Shown here: positions 28,283-36,765 of the stretch, piece by piece
How the letters are laid out: the number at the start of each line of letters is the position of its first letter
How positions within the stretch are numbered: the stretch's first letter is position 1
From: Ferribacterium limneticum
Lineage (GTDB): Bacteria; Pseudomonadota; Gammaproteobacteria; Burkholderiales; Rhodocyclaceae
Assembly (NCBI RefSeq): GCF_020510585.1
Contig: NZ_CP075190.1
Span: forward strand, 3,780,001 to 3,844,000
Direction: 5' to 3'
Length of the DNA: 64,000 nt
The notes under the pieces: generated by a model
Seen by the model: the letters and a program-made list of their open reading frames with translations, nothing else
The model's database searches: none
What the model was told of the DNA's origin: nothing
Position numbers and translations under genes: made by a program

Positions 28283-28347
28283 CGCCCGCCTGCTCGACAT
28301 GACTTTCCGGATTACGCTGCCGACTTATTCGGAGTTGGAATAGGCGA
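28283..28347 (+). pseudogene. Orphan duplicate of the YicG-like gene 3' end (repeat copy B)
   Basis: From CGCCCGCCTGCTCGACATG to GGAATAGGCGA. It still encodes the last about 20 residues of the YicG-like protein with a few changes, but no start or upstream domain remains. It lies 4 bp before the stop of the minus-strand lipoprotein gene. Confidence 0.8.
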
Positions 28348-28351
28348 GTTA

Positions 28352-28879
28352 CTAGCTGTCGAGCGACTTGATCAGATCGAAAAGCCGCTGGTAGAAATCG
28401 TGAGCGATCACGGTTTCTTCGCCGACCTTGACCAGGGTGTCTTTGTCGATGGCCCATGGCAGCGAGACCGAGCCGAGCGCTGAAACGCTGACCCCGGCGC
28501 TGCTGCCCTTGGATTTCATCTCGTATTGGGTTTCCAGGGCGCTGGCGTAGATGACTGCGCCGAGGCTGCTCGGCAGGCAGACGAGCGTGATGCTCAGGCG
28601 GTTTGCCTCGTCGGGCCGCGGCCGGAAAAATTTCTCGCCGCGGACGCTCTGCGGCTTCTCTTCATCGATCTGATAGCCCTGGCTGAGCAGGGCGCGCTTG
28701 CCGATTTCGCAGGCGGCTTCGGCATCCCGACTGCTGTAGTACTGGAACGGCGTCTCGCTGGAGAAGGCCTCGGACTGGTAGGAACGCGGCGCTTTCGTCG
28801 CCAGGCAGGCGCTCAGGCTCAGGCTGGCGAGCGCGACCAGAGAGAGGGAACGGCACAGCGAGATCAGCGGTGATTTCAT
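28352..28879 (-). CDS. Putative lipoprotein (DUF2242-like)
   Basis: 175 residues. A signal sequence ends with LSAC, a good lipobox, so the mature protein would start at Cys25 and be lipid-anchored in the envelope. The mature part begins with a conserved-looking segment (TPFQYYSSRDAEAACEIGKRALL), followed by a basic loop and a second hydrophobic stretch with GVSVSALGSVSLPW. The pattern is reminiscent of DUF2242 lipoproteins of betaproteobacteria; the assignment is from memory and tentative. Function unknown. It is probably transcribed alone, with the orphan repeat directly downstream. Confidence 0.75.
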   Translation of the reverse strand: MKSPLISLCRSLSLVALASLSLSACLATKAPRSYQSEAFSSETPFQYYSSRDAEAACEIGKRALLSQGYQIDEEKPQSVRGEKFFRPRPDEANRLSITLVCLPSSLGAVIYASALETQYEMKSKGSSAGVSVSALGSVSLPWAIDKDTLVKVGEETVIAHDFYQRLFDLIKSLDS

Positions 28880-28956
28880 GGCTGCTTATTTTAAGGAATT
28901 TGTGGGTCAGCCGTGTGGCAAGCACGATGGGAATGGTTTTTGGTGTTTGCCAAGCC

Positions 28957-28997
28957 ATTTCATTATTGGCCGTTTTTTCCGGTTGACCGTAGCAATC
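28957..28997 (+). repeat. Interspersed repeat abutting a stop codon
   Basis: CATTTCATTATTGGCCG, T-run, then CCGGTTGACCGTAGCAAT. It ends four bases before the stop codon of the minus-strand gene at 29001. Confidence 0.88.
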
Positions 28998-29000
28998 CCC

Positions 29001-30239
29001 CTAGCGGCTGCCCTTCCAGTTCGCCACGCAGTTCTGGCGCAAATACTGCAAGGCGCGATCCATGTGGCTGTCCGGCATTTGCGGGTCGTTGTCGGCCAGA
29101 TGGATTTCGGCGTCCGGCTGCAAATCCTGCGTCCACATCAGCTTGAGGTCTTCACGCTGCTCGAACGGGGCGTGTTCTTCGATAAAGGCAAGCACCGCCT
29201 TGCTGTCGAAACCCTGGGTGCGAAAGGTGGCGATGATGCTTTTCGCCTCCTTGAGCAGTGCGGCAGCCTTCGGCGGGTGGCCGGTGGCGACGCTGAGGAA
29301 AATGGTCGCCAGCACGGCCGGATCGTCGGCGTTGCCTTTGGTGATGCGCACCCACTCCTTGGCGACGAGCCGGTCGTAGGCGACGACGTCTTCTTCCGGC
29401 AGGTCGCGGACGAAAAAGGCGCCCTGGGTTTCGGCGTGAAGAATTTCGTCGGGTGATTTCTCCGGCGATTTGAGGCGTGGCAGGGCGTCATCGACGAAGT
29501 CCTGCATGGCCTGCCGGGTCATTTCCTGGAAGGCTGCCGGGGCTTCGCGCAGGAAGGCATCGACGGTGGCCGGCTTGTGTTTGAAGCTTTTCTTGCGCAG
29601 CGCCTCGATCAGTTTGACGAACTCGCGCTTCGACGGCATTTCCAGCGTTTTGGCGCCGACGTAAAGAAGCAGCATGGCCGAGCGGATGACTTCCTCGGCG
29701 CTGTAGTCTTCGCATTCTTCCGGCCGGGTGTTCAGTTGCCGCACCAGCCAGCGGGCAAAGTCGATGCGCATCTGGTTGGCCTGGCACTGCGCGACCTGCG
29801 CCCGGTAGCTGGCGACGCTGAGCGGGAAGGCAAAGCTGCGTTCATTGACGAAGATTTTCTGCCCCTGCGCATCCACCTTGCGCGCGTGCAGGCTGGTTTC
29901 GCCGGGCATGGCGTGCAGGCGCTTGAGCATTTCCGAGCCGCCGCGCGAATGGGAGAGCAGCGTGTTGTCGCGCAAGGACATGGCGGCGGCGCGCAGGTCG
30001 CCGTTCGAAAAATCTTCAAGATAGAGGCTGATCAGGTTGGCCATGCGCGTCACGGCGCTTTCCAGATCGGTGCGCAGATAGGCGGTGCCGAAATGGTCGG
30101 CGATCTGGACGATGCCCTTGGGCGCATCGGCTTCGATGCGGGCCATGGTTTCGCGCGTCAGAATGCCGTGCTCCAGCCCGAAGCGAACGGCTTTCTCGAA
30201 AAATGGGCGATCATCGACGACCGCAACGGATTTGTTCAT
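29001..30239 (-). CDS. Uncharacterised protein, last gene of the J-domain operon
   Basis: 412 residues from the ATG at 30239. An ATG at 30248 is in frame, but the AAGG there directly touches it and is better spaced for 30239. The protein is soluble, largely alpha-helical by composition, with many Lys/Glu/Arg and no signal peptide or membrane segment. Recognisable landmarks are DDRPFFEKAVRFGLEHGIL near the N-terminus and LKLMWTQDLQPDAE near the end. No family assigned. It follows the preceding gene by 11 bp and ends at an interspersed repeat. Confidence 0.8.
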   Translation of the reverse strand: MNKSVAVVDDRPFFEKAVRFGLEHGILTRETMARIEADAPKGIVQIADHFGTAYLRTDLESAVTRMANLISLYLEDFSNGDLRAAAMSLRDNTLLSHSRGGSEMLKRLHAMPGETSLHARKVDAQGQKIFVNERSFAFPLSVASYRAQVAQCQANQMRIDFARWLVRQLNTRPEECEDYSAEEVIRSAMLLLYVGAKTLEMPSKREFVKLIEALRKKSFKHKPATVDAFLREAPAAFQEMTRQAMQDFVDDALPRLKSPEKSPDEILHAETQGAFFVRDLPEEDVVAYDRLVAKEWVRITKGNADDPAVLATIFLSVATGHPPKAAALLKEAKSIIATFRTQGFDSKAVLAFIEEHAPFEQREDLKLMWTQDLQPDAEIHLADNDPQMPDSHMDRALQYLRQNCVANWKGSR

Positions 30240-30250
30240 TGCCGCCATCC

Positions 30251-31012
30251 TTAGAGCGCCGATTCCTCGTCATCCACAGCTGCGACCGGAGCGGGTTTCG
30301 GCTTGCTGTCCTCGGCTTCGCCTTCCTCGAGCGCTTCGACGCGGTGCTGCAGGCGGTCGCGCAGGGTGATGACGATCTGCTCGAAAATGTCCGACAGTTC
30401 GTAGCGCAGCACCCAGGCAGTTTCCTGCCAGTCGTGGTCGGCGATTTGCGAACGCGGCACCTTGGGGCGTGAACCGGCGATGGAATTGCCTTCGTGCAGG
30501 GCTTCGTCAAGCTCTTCGATCTTTTCGTTGAGCCACGAAATCGACTTCGATTCATGGCCGTGCTCGGCGTCAAAATCCTCGGAGAAGACGCCGGAGATGG
30601 CGAAGGCGAGGAACTCGTCGTCGCGCTCGGCGAAATAATTGGCCAGCACTTCGTAGCCACCTTCGATCTCGCCAATCGCTTCAAGGTACTCGGCGGCCAT
30701 CTCTTCATCGCGGTAGAGCACGGCGTTCATCATGCCGTGCAGAGCGGCGTGCGTCTGGTCCCGGTAGCGCGTTTCAAGAATGACGGCGCGGGCGAACTGC
30801 TCGGGCGTGACGAGCATATTGACGACCGACTGCTTCGAACCGTCAAAGCCGCGCATGACGGCCAGCAAATCCTTCGGCGCAATATCGTTCATAACCTCGA
30901 CCAGGGCGTCATCGCCCTCGCTGTCAGCGATGTTGGCCAGCGCCGTTTCAGCGCCCTTGAGGTCGCCGGCCAGGATCAGCTGGGATGTCTTGAGTACAAC
31001 GGGATGCGTCAT
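30251..31012 (-). CDS. Uncharacterised acidic protein of the J-domain operon
   Basis: 253 residues from the ATG at 31012, which has AAGG six bases upstream; the frame runs on to 31027. The protein is soluble, acidic and probably all helical. The N-terminal half (LKTSQLILAGDLKGAETALANIADSEG) has a repeat-like helix-turn-helix character similar to TPR proteins; the C-terminal half has DWQETAWVLRYELSDIFEQIV and a Pro/Glu-rich tail. No family recognised. It sits between the two other unknown genes of the operon, 41 bp after the upstream gene. Confidence 0.8.
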   Translation of the reverse strand: MTHPVVLKTSQLILAGDLKGAETALANIADSEGDDALVEVMNDIAPKDLLAVMRGFDGSKQSVVNMLVTPEQFARAVILETRYRDQTHAALHGMMNAVLYRDEEMAAEYLEAIGEIEGGYEVLANYFAERDDEFLAFAISGVFSEDFDAEHGHESKSISWLNEKIEELDEALHEGNSIAGSRPKVPRSQIADHDWQETAWVLRYELSDIFEQIVITLRDRLQHRVEALEEGEAEDSKPKPAPVAAVDDEESAL

Positions 31013-31053
31013 GTCTTGCCTTATCAAATAGATCGAATTTTGCGGCCTGAGGA

Positions 31054-31608
31054 TCAGGACTTGAGCGAATCGAAGCCCTGCTCGCCCAGCCAGTCATCGC
31101 CGGCTTCGGCCAGGTCGCGATCCCCGCCGTCATCGTCGCGACCGTCATCGTCGTCGCTGCGCTCGCGGTGGTCTGCATCCTCGTCGTCTTCAGCCGCAGC
31201 CGGCAGCGCGCTGTGGTCGAATTTGCGGATGAATTCGAGGCTGGCAGCCGTCACCATGAATTCCTCGCCGGCCCGCTCGGCCAGCACGGCGGCGATATAC
31301 GGGGCGGCCCAATCGGCCACCGTGACGAGCGGGGAAACATGATCCCAGCCGGGGAAATCGCCGTCATCCGGCTCACAGTCGACCACCGCCGCCATCGCCT
31401 TCGGATTGGCAAAGGAAAACGCATCGAAGAACACCGGCACGACCATCTCCGGGGCGAATTCGATCATCGGCAGGATGGACGCCAGTTCCTGACGCTTTTC
31501 CTTGAGCCGGTGTTTCAGCGCCAACTTGCCTTCCGAGTCGTTGAGCAGGTCCTGGATTTCGGCGTCATACGAAGACGACAGTTCGGCAAAATAATAAGAT
31601 TTTTTCAC
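31054..31608 (-). CDS. Uncharacterised protein with acidic C-terminal tail
   Basis: 184 residues from a GTG start at 31608 that overlaps the stop of the J-domain gene (GTGA), so translation is coupled. The N-terminal two thirds look folded ([39 protein letters not shown]). The last third is a low-complexity Asp/Glu-rich tail (about 137-172) likely to be disordered. Acidic tails of this kind occur in proteins that bind basic partners, but no function is shown. It has no signal peptide and no membrane segment. Confidence 0.8.
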   Translation of the reverse strand: MKKSYYFAELSSSYDAEIQDLLNDSEGKLALKHRLKEKRQELASILPMIEFAPEMVVPVFFDAFSFANPKAMAAVVDCEPDDGDFPGWDHVSPLVTVADWAAPYIAAVLAERAGEEFMVTAASLEFIRKFDHSALPAAAEDDEDADHRERSDDDDGRDDDGGDRDLAEAGDDWLGEQGFDSLKS

Positions 31609-31883
31609 TGCTGCATTTTTCCTAAATGGCTGGACCAGATTTCGCGGGCTACGGCCAGGGGATCGTCGATCAAACTGGAGCGTCGCGTCTCGTCATAAAC
31701 CTTGCGGCGATCGACATCCGCCAGCACTTCGTAAGCCTCCTGCACCTCGCGGAACTTGGCCGCCGCATCGGGTGCCGGGTTGCGGTCAGGGTGAAACTGC
31801 GCCGCCTTCTTGCGGTAGGCCGTCTTGACCTGCTCGGTGGTCGCATCGGGCGAGACGCCGAGCAATCCGTAATAATCTTTCAT
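31605..31883 (-). CDS. Stand-alone J-domain (DnaJ-like) protein
   Basis: 92 residues. Residues 1-65 form a complete J domain: [13 protein letters not shown], then [14 protein letters not shown] with the essential HPD at about 31-33, and [21 protein letters not shown]. No Gly/Phe region, zinc finger or C-terminal substrate domain follows, only a short tail. J domains activate the ATPase of DnaK-type chaperones, so this is probably a targeting co-chaperone. It is the first gene of a tightly packed four-gene operon; substrate specificity may come from one of the three unknown partners (inference). A divergent cbbM lies 262 bp away. Confidence 0.92.
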   Translation of the reverse strand: MKDYYGLLGVSPDATTEQVKTAYRKKAAQFHPDRNPAPDAAAKFREVQEAYEVLADVDRRKVYDETRRSSLIDDPLAVAREIWSSHLGKMQQ

Positions 31884-32145
31884 AGTCCCTTTGTTAGTGG
31901 TCTGGCCGGCACATTAGCGCCTTGGTTAGCCCGCCATTTTACGCCACTCCGCAGGTCCTCCCGCTTTCCCTGCATCTGCCACGGTCAACGGCCCTTTTTA
32001 CCCAAAAACCGTTTGCCAAGGCCGAGGCAAATGCTCAGCAATAGCTTATGTGTCGAATAAAAACACGTGACTATTATTTATCAATGGCCGCGCCTAGCAT
32101 TCAATCCATAGTTTTTCCCCGACGAACAACCCAGGAGACAAGACG
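31884..32145. promoter_or_regulatory. Divergent region between the J-domain operon and cbbM
   Basis: A degenerate right box of the interspersed repeat (CCACGGTCAACGG, about 31979-31991) is present. Nearer cbbM, TTAT-N7-ATAA (32046-32060) is followed by A/T-rich DNA with TTATTTATCAA. These are candidate CbbR-type sites by analogy with the cbbF region; the promoter boxes are not certain. Confidence 0.45.
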
Positions 32146-33525
32146 ATGGACCAGTCAAAACGCTATGCCGACCTCAGCCTGACCGAAGCCGAACTGATCG
32201 CCGGGGGCAAGCACATCCTCTGCGCCTACAAGATGAAACCCAAGTCCGGCCACGGCTATCTCGAAGCCGCCGCCCACTTCGCCGCCGAGTCGTCGACCGG
32301 CACCAACGTCGAGGTATGCACCACCGATGAATTCACCAAGGGCGTCGATGCCCTGGTTTATTACATCGACGAGGCGACCGAAGACATGCGCATCGCCTAC
32401 CCGCTCGACCTGTTCGACCGCAACATGACCGACGGCCGGATGATGATGGCCTCCTTCCTGACCCTGACCATCGGCAACAACCAGGGCATGGGCGACATCG
32501 AGCACGCCAAGATGGTCGATTTCTATGTGCCGCGTCGCGGCATCGAGCTCTTCGACGGCCCGGCCAAGGACATTTCCGACCTCTGGCGCATGCTCGGCCG
32601 GCCGGTCAAGGACGGCGGCTACATCGCCGGCACCATCATCAAACCCAAGCTCGGCCTGCGCCCCGAGCCCTTCGCCCGCGCTGCCTACGAATTCTGGCTG
32701 GGCGGCGACTTCATCAAGAACGACGAACCACAAGGCAATCAGGTCTTCGCGCCGCTAAAAAAAGTCATCCCCTTGGTCTATGATTCAATGAAGCGGGCCA
32801 TGGACGAAACTGGTGAAGCAAAGCTGTTCTCAATGAACATCACCGCCGACGACCATTTCGAGATGTGTGCCCGCGCCGATTTCGCTCTCGAAGCCTTCGG
32901 CCCGGATGCCGACAAACTGGCCTTCCTGGTCGATGGCTACGTTGGCGGCCCGGGCATGATCACCACGGCCCGCCGGCAATACCCGAACCAATACCTCCAC
33001 TACCACCGCGCCGGCCACGGCGCCATCACCTCGCCGTCGTCAAAGCGCGGCTACACGGCCTACGTGCTGGCCAAGATGAGCCGTCTGCAAGGCGCCTCCG
33101 GCATCCACGTCGGCACCATGGGCTACGGCAAGATGGAAGGCGACAAGGACGACCGCGCCTGCGCTTACATCATCGAGCGCGACAGCTATCAGGGGCCGGT
33201 TTATCACCAAGAGTGGTACGGCATGAAGCCGACGACGCCGATCATCTCCGGCGGCATGAATGCACTCCGCTTGCCCGGTTTCTTCGAAAACCTCGGCCAC
33301 GGGAATGTGATCAACACGGCAGGTGGTGGGGCTTATGGGCATATCGACAGCCCGGCGGCTGGGGCGCGCTCGCTGCGCCAGGCTTACGATTGCTGGAAGG
33401 CTGGGGCTGATCCGGTGGAATGGGCTCGGGATCATTACGAGTTTGCTCGGGCGTTTGAATCGTTCCCGCAGGATGCGGATCAGTTGTTCCCGGGGTGGCG
33501 GCATAAGTTGCGGCCGGCGGCGTAA
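32146..33525 (+). CDS. cbbM: Ribulose-1,5-bisphosphate carboxylase, form II
   Basis: 459 residues, normal for the form II large-subunit homodimer. It fixes CO2 onto ribulose-1,5-bisphosphate. Active-site residues match the Rhodospirillum rubrum numbering: Lys166 in TIIKPKLGL, and the carbamylated Lys191 with Asp193 and Glu194 in [18 protein letters not shown] and the loop-6 region [10 protein letters not shown] are intact. CAGGAGACA precedes the ATG. No small-subunit gene is nearby, as expected for form II. It is separate from the cbbF-rpe operon, 9 kb away, and stands upstream of a cbbR-like gene. The last about 230 bp use GGG, GCT and CGG codons more than the rest of the gene. Confidence 0.98.
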   Translation: MDQSKRYADLSLTEAELIAGGKHILCAYKMKPKSGHGYLEAAAHFAAESSTGTNVEVCTTDEFTKGVDALVYYIDEATEDMRIAYPLDLFDRNMTDGRMMMASFLTLTIGNNQGMGDIEHAKMVDFYVPRRGIELFDGPAKDISDLWRMLGRPVKDGGYIAGTIIKPKLGLRPEPFARAAYEFWLGGDFIKNDEPQGNQVFAPLKKVIPLVYDSMKRAMDETGEAKLFSMNITADDHFEMCARADFALEAFGPDADKLAFLVDGYVGGPGMITTARRQYPNQYLHYHRAGHGAITSPSSKRGYTAYVLAKMSRLQGASGIHVGTMGYGKMEGDKDDRACAYIIERDSYQGPVYHQEWYGMKPTTPIISGGMNALRLPGFFENLGHGNVINTAGGGAYGHIDSPAAGARSLRQAYDCWKAGADPVEWARDHYEFARAFESFPQDADQLFPGWRHKLRPAA

Positions 33526-33607
33526 TTGGCCTCGGGCCGGGGCGATGCCGTTCAGCATTGACCTGCACCGTTCCGGCGTCAATTGGCTTGAGGTTCCGTG
33601 GAATGAG

Positions 33608-33848
33608 CTTGGGGTTCCGCCTTGCTGGCGGGCGTACTTTCTTTTGCTTCGCCAAAAGAAAGTAACCAAAGGCTATTGCTAGCGCAGCTAAAAGGCGACC
33701 CCAGAGTCGGCGCCCCTTCGGGGTTCCTTCCGCTACTCGGCAGGCCGGGCGGCTTGCTAAACTCGCCTGCGGCTCAGACAACGCAAGCCGACTGCCCCCG
33801 GCCTTCCTGCGTTGCTCAGCGCCTCTCATGGGGACCCGAAAGGCGTCT
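33608..33848 (+). repeat. Long inverted repeat, left arm
   Basis: Starts GCTTGGGGTTCCGCC and contains a hairpin ACTTTCTTTTG-CTTCGC-CAAAAGAAAGT (33634-33662), then CGCTACTCGGCAGGCCGGGC and CTTCCTGCGTTGCTC. It matches the reverse complement of 33932-34160 in blocks. Confidence 0.85.
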
Positions 33849-33878
33849 CGTAACCGAGCGACAGCCTAACTAATGACT

Positions 33879-33915
33879 TCCACGGTCAACCGAAAAAAAA
33901 GCCCAAAAATGAAAT
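33879..33915 (-). repeat. Interspersed repeat, reverse copy
   Basis: TTCCACGGTCAACCG, A-run, then GCCCAAAAATGAAAT. It lies between the two arms of the long inverted repeat. Confidence 0.85.
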
Positions 33916-33931
33916 CCACAGGTTCAGCGTG

Positions 33932-34160
33932 GACGCCTTACCGGGCCCCTTGGGAGGTGCCGAGCAACGCAGGAAGGCAGGGGGATTTCGGCGAGGACTG
34001 TTTGAGGGGCAAAGCCCCGAGTTCCGCAGCCGCCCGGCCTGCCGAGTAGCGCAGGGAACCGGCGCAGCCGGCACCGACCCAGGGTCGCGTTCTTTTTGCT
34101 TACTTTTTCTTGGCGAAGCAAGAATAAGTAAGACGCCCCGCAAGGGCGGAACCCCAAGCC
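33932..34160 (-). repeat. Long inverted repeat, right arm
   Basis: Reverse complement shares GCTTGGGGTTCCGCC, TGCTTCGCCAAGAAAAAGTAA and CGCTACTCGGCAGGCCGGGC in the same order as the left arm. Its own hairpin is at 34101-34131. Confidence 0.85.
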
Positions 34161-34199
34161 AATCGAAGCCGCAAGCGTCAGGCAACGCACCCCAACATT

Positions 34200-34235
34200 T
34201 GAATTTCGATCAATTTTTCCGGTTGACCGTGGAAT
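34200..34235 (+). repeat. Interspersed repeat upstream of cbbR
   Basis: TGAATTTCGATCAATTTTT, then CCGGTTGACCGTGGAAT. It ends 60 bp before the cbbR start codon. Confidence 0.8.
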
Positions 34236-34294
34236 CCACCCCAGGGTTAAACTTCCCCTTATCAAACACCCAAAAAACTCGACCCAGCCTGAAC

Positions 34295-35245
34295 ATGAAC
34301 TTCATCCGCACCCTGACGCTCCGCCAGTTGCAGATCTTCGTCGTCGCCGCCCGCCACCTGAGCTACGCCCGCGCCGCCGAGGAACTGCACCTGACGCCGC
34401 CGGCCGTCTCGATGCAGCTTAAGCAGCTCGAAGACAACGTCGGCCTGCCGCTGTTCGAGCGCATGGGCCGCGGCGTCGCGCTGACTGATGCCGGCGACCT
34501 GCTGGTGCACCACGCCCTGCGCGTACTCGGCGAGATCAAGGACGCCGAGGCCAACCTGCAGGGCCTGCTCGGCGCTGAAGCCGGCCAGTTGTCGGTCGGC
34601 CTGGTCAGCACCGCCAAATACTTCATGCCGCGCCTGCTCGCCCAGTTTTCGCAGGCGCACCCCGGCATTGAGGTGCAGTTCTCGGTCGGCAACCGTGAAA
34701 ACCTGCTGCAGAAGCTGCAGGACAACGCGATCGACCTTGCCGTCATGGGCCGCATCCCGGTCGAGATCGATGCCCACGCCGAGCCGATGGCCAGCCATCC
34801 CTACGTGCTGATCGGCCCGTCCGATCACCCGCTGCGCGACGACCGCCGTTTCGACCTGCAGGAGCTGCGCAGCGAAACATTCCTGCTCCGCGAGGAAGGC
34901 TCCGGTTCCCGCCGCGTCGCCGAGGAAATGTTCAAGAACCACCTGTTCACGCCGGTCCGCACGATCAGCATGGGCAGCAACGAGACGATCAAGCAGGCGG
35001 TGATGGCCGGCATGGGCGTCGCGCTGATTTCGCTGCACACCCTGCCGCTCGAACTGAAGACGGCCGAGGTCAGCTTGCTCGACGTCATCGGCACACCGAT
35101 CGACCGCACCTGGTACGTCGTGCACATGAACAGCAAGCGCCTGTTGCCGGCCGGCCAGCGTTTCCGCCAGTTCCTGCTCGAACAGGCGGCGCCAGGTCTG
35201 GAAAAGGAGTTCGGGCGCTATCTGACGGCACGTACATCAACCTGA
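34295..35245 (+). CDS. cbbR: LysR-type transcriptional regulator, CbbR-like
   Basis: 316 residues from the ATG at 34295. N-terminal winged helix-turn-helix at about 8-65 (LRQLQIFVVAARHLSYARAA, then LTPPAVSMQLKQLE), followed by a co-inducer domain from about 95. The AKYFMPRLLAQF start of that domain and the FLLREEGSGSR segment are typical of CbbR. CbbR activates cbb genes in response to metabolites such as phosphoenolpyruvate or ribulose-1,5-bisphosphate. CbbR genes are usually divergent from their target; here it lies downstream of cbbM on the same strand, so assignment rests on sequence pattern and location. The frame is open upstream to 33929 but covers the repeat region. Confidence 0.88.
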   Translation: MNFIRTLTLRQLQIFVVAARHLSYARAAEELHLTPPAVSMQLKQLEDNVGLPLFERMGRGVALTDAGDLLVHHALRVLGEIKDAEANLQGLLGAEAGQLSVGLVSTAKYFMPRLLAQFSQAHPGIEVQFSVGNRENLLQKLQDNAIDLAVMGRIPVEIDAHAEPMASHPYVLIGPSDHPLRDDRRFDLQELRSETFLLREEGSGSRRVAEEMFKNHLFTPVRTISMGSNETIKQAVMAGMGVALISLHTLPLELKTAEVSLLDVIGTPIDRTWYVVHMNSKRLLPAGQRFRQFLLEQAAPGLEKEFGRYLTARTST

Positions 35246-35298
35246 ATGGCTTACGCTACAATCTGCTGCACCGCACCAAAGACGAATCGACCTCGATC

Positions 35299-36615
35299 AT
35301 GCACCCACGCCTGATGCTTTCCGAACTGCAGGAGCACCCGCTCCGCCAGCGCCTCAACAATGAGTTCCACGCCCGCCCACCGGTGCCGCTGGTCGGCGCT
35401 GTGCTCGTCTCGCACCTGGTCTTCAAGCACAGCACAGATAAGGCGCCGGCCGCCCGCGACAACCTCGCCAAGCTCTGCCAGGGGCACGTCTGCAATTCGA
35501 TCGAAAGCTCGGATTCGCACATGATGATCGACACCGGCGCCTTCCGCATGCGCTGGGAGTTGCACACCGAGTTTTCCTGCTACACCTTCTTCCGGCCGCT
35601 GGCGACCGGCGAGGAACTGCACCAGGATGTCACCGCCTTCGACGCTGTGCTTCCCGAGTGGATTTCGGGCATCCCCGGCAAACTCATCGTCGCCACCCAT
35701 GTCGAACTGCGGTCGACCGACGAAATCAGCCCGGAATCGGTGCTCGCCAGCCTGACGCCGAATGGCCGGACGATGGTCGCCGCCAGGGTCGCCGACGACG
35801 CCGCGTGGATTTTCACCGACTTCAAGATCGACAACGGCTTCTCGCGCTTTCTTGTCCTCAACGCCGGCATGACGCAGCGCCAGACCGGCCGCACCGTGCA
35901 ACGCCTGTGCGAGATCGAGACCTACCGGATGATGGCCCTGCTCGGCCTGCCCGTCGCCAAGGAAGTCGGCAAATGGCTATTCATCGGCGAAAAGCAGCTG
36001 GCCGACATGATGGACCGCATCGGCCAGGCCAAGTCGCCAACCGACGAACGCGAAGTGCTCGGCACCCTGTCCACGCTGGCCGCCGATGTCGAACATTCGG
36101 TCGCCCGCACCACCTTTCGTTTCGGCGCCTCCCGCGCCTATCACGGCCTGGTCATGCAGCGCATCGAGGAACTGCGTGAAACGCGCCTTTCCGGCCTGCC
36201 GACTTTCTTCGAATTCATGCAGCGCCGCCTGCTGCCGGCCATGAACACCTGCGAGGCGATCAGCCGCCGCCAGGAAGAATTGTCAGCCCGCGTCGCCCGC
36301 AACAGCCAGTTGCTGCGCACCCGTGTCGACATCGAACTGGAACGCCAGAACCAGGAACTGCTCGGCCAGATGAATAGCCGTGCGAAGTTGCAATTGCGCC
36401 TGCAGGAAACGGTCGAAGGCCTCTCCGTCGTCGTCCTCACCTATTACGGCTCGCAGCTTGTGCAGTACCTGGCCAAGGGCACGAAGGATCTGCATCACCT
36501 GAACACCGACGTGATCACCGCGATTTCAATTCCAGTGATCGCCGGACTGGTGTTCTGGGGCACCCGCCAGATGCGCAAGAAACTCGCGGCCGAAGCCGGT
36601 GAAACTCCGAATTAA
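35299..36615 (+). CDS. DUF3422 family protein
   Basis: 438 residues. The family start is visible: HPLRQRLNNEFHARPPVPL and later MRWELHTEFSCYTFFRPL. A long helical middle part (about 250-385) is followed by two hydrophobic segments near the C-terminus (about 375-395 and 405-425), so the protein is probably anchored in the inner membrane. The function of DUF3422 is unknown. The gene follows cbbR by 53 bp on the same strand and may be co-transcribed. No enzymatic motif is visible. Confidence 0.88.
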   Translation: MHPRLMLSELQEHPLRQRLNNEFHARPPVPLVGAVLVSHLVFKHSTDKAPAARDNLAKLCQGHVCNSIESSDSHMMIDTGAFRMRWELHTEFSCYTFFRPLATGEELHQDVTAFDAVLPEWISGIPGKLIVATHVELRSTDEISPESVLASLTPNGRTMVAARVADDAAWIFTDFKIDNGFSRFLVLNAGMTQRQTGRTVQRLCEIETYRMMALLGLPVAKEVGKWLFIGEKQLADMMDRIGQAKSPTDEREVLGTLSTLAADVEHSVARTTFRFGASRAYHGLVMQRIEELRETRLSGLPTFFEFMQRRLLPAMNTCEAISRRQEELSARVARNSQLLRTRVDIELERQNQELLGQMNSRAKLQLRLQETVEGLSVVVLTYYGSQLVQYLAKGTKDLHHLNTDVITAISIPVIAGLVFWGTRQMRKKLAAEAGETPN

Positions 36616-36638
36616 GGAGGCATTCAGCAAATCGAAAT

Positions 36639-36707
36639 CGTCATTCCCGCGCAGGCGGGAATCCATAAAATGCAAGGTACTGGATCCCCGCTTTCGCGGG
36701 GATGACG
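36639..36707. repeat. 69-bp dRS3/REP-like palindromic element, copy 2
   Basis: CGTCATTCCCGCGCAGGCGG and GGATCCCCGCTTTCGCGGGG are its two stem-loops, bounded by CGTCA and TGACG. The first stem contains ATTCCC-N8-GGGAAT, the form of the Neisseria dRS3 repeat. It lies between the DUF3422 gene and purC. Confidence 0.9.
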
Positions 36708-36765
36708 AATTGCTCAGCGCTTCCTTAATCTATAATCCACTTTTTTCGCCTTCGGGAAATCTGCC

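Larger units (their letters stand above)
33526..34294. other. 769-bp non-coding region with nested repeats
   Basis: No supported gene. It holds two long inverted arms (33608-33848 and 33932-34160) and two copies of the interspersed repeat (33879-33915 reverse and 34200-34235 forward). Short open frames here follow the repeats and have no ribosome sites or family features. Confidence 0.8.

Noticed and set aside
31979..32010. Repeat-like sequence upstream of cbbM
   Set aside because: Only CCACGGTCAACGG matches; the rest is diverged. Mentioned in the regulatory feature but not counted as a full copy.
33311..33873. Short open frames on both strands downstream of cbbM
   Set aside because: They lie in the inverted-repeat region or over cbbM, lack ribosome sites and show no family pattern.
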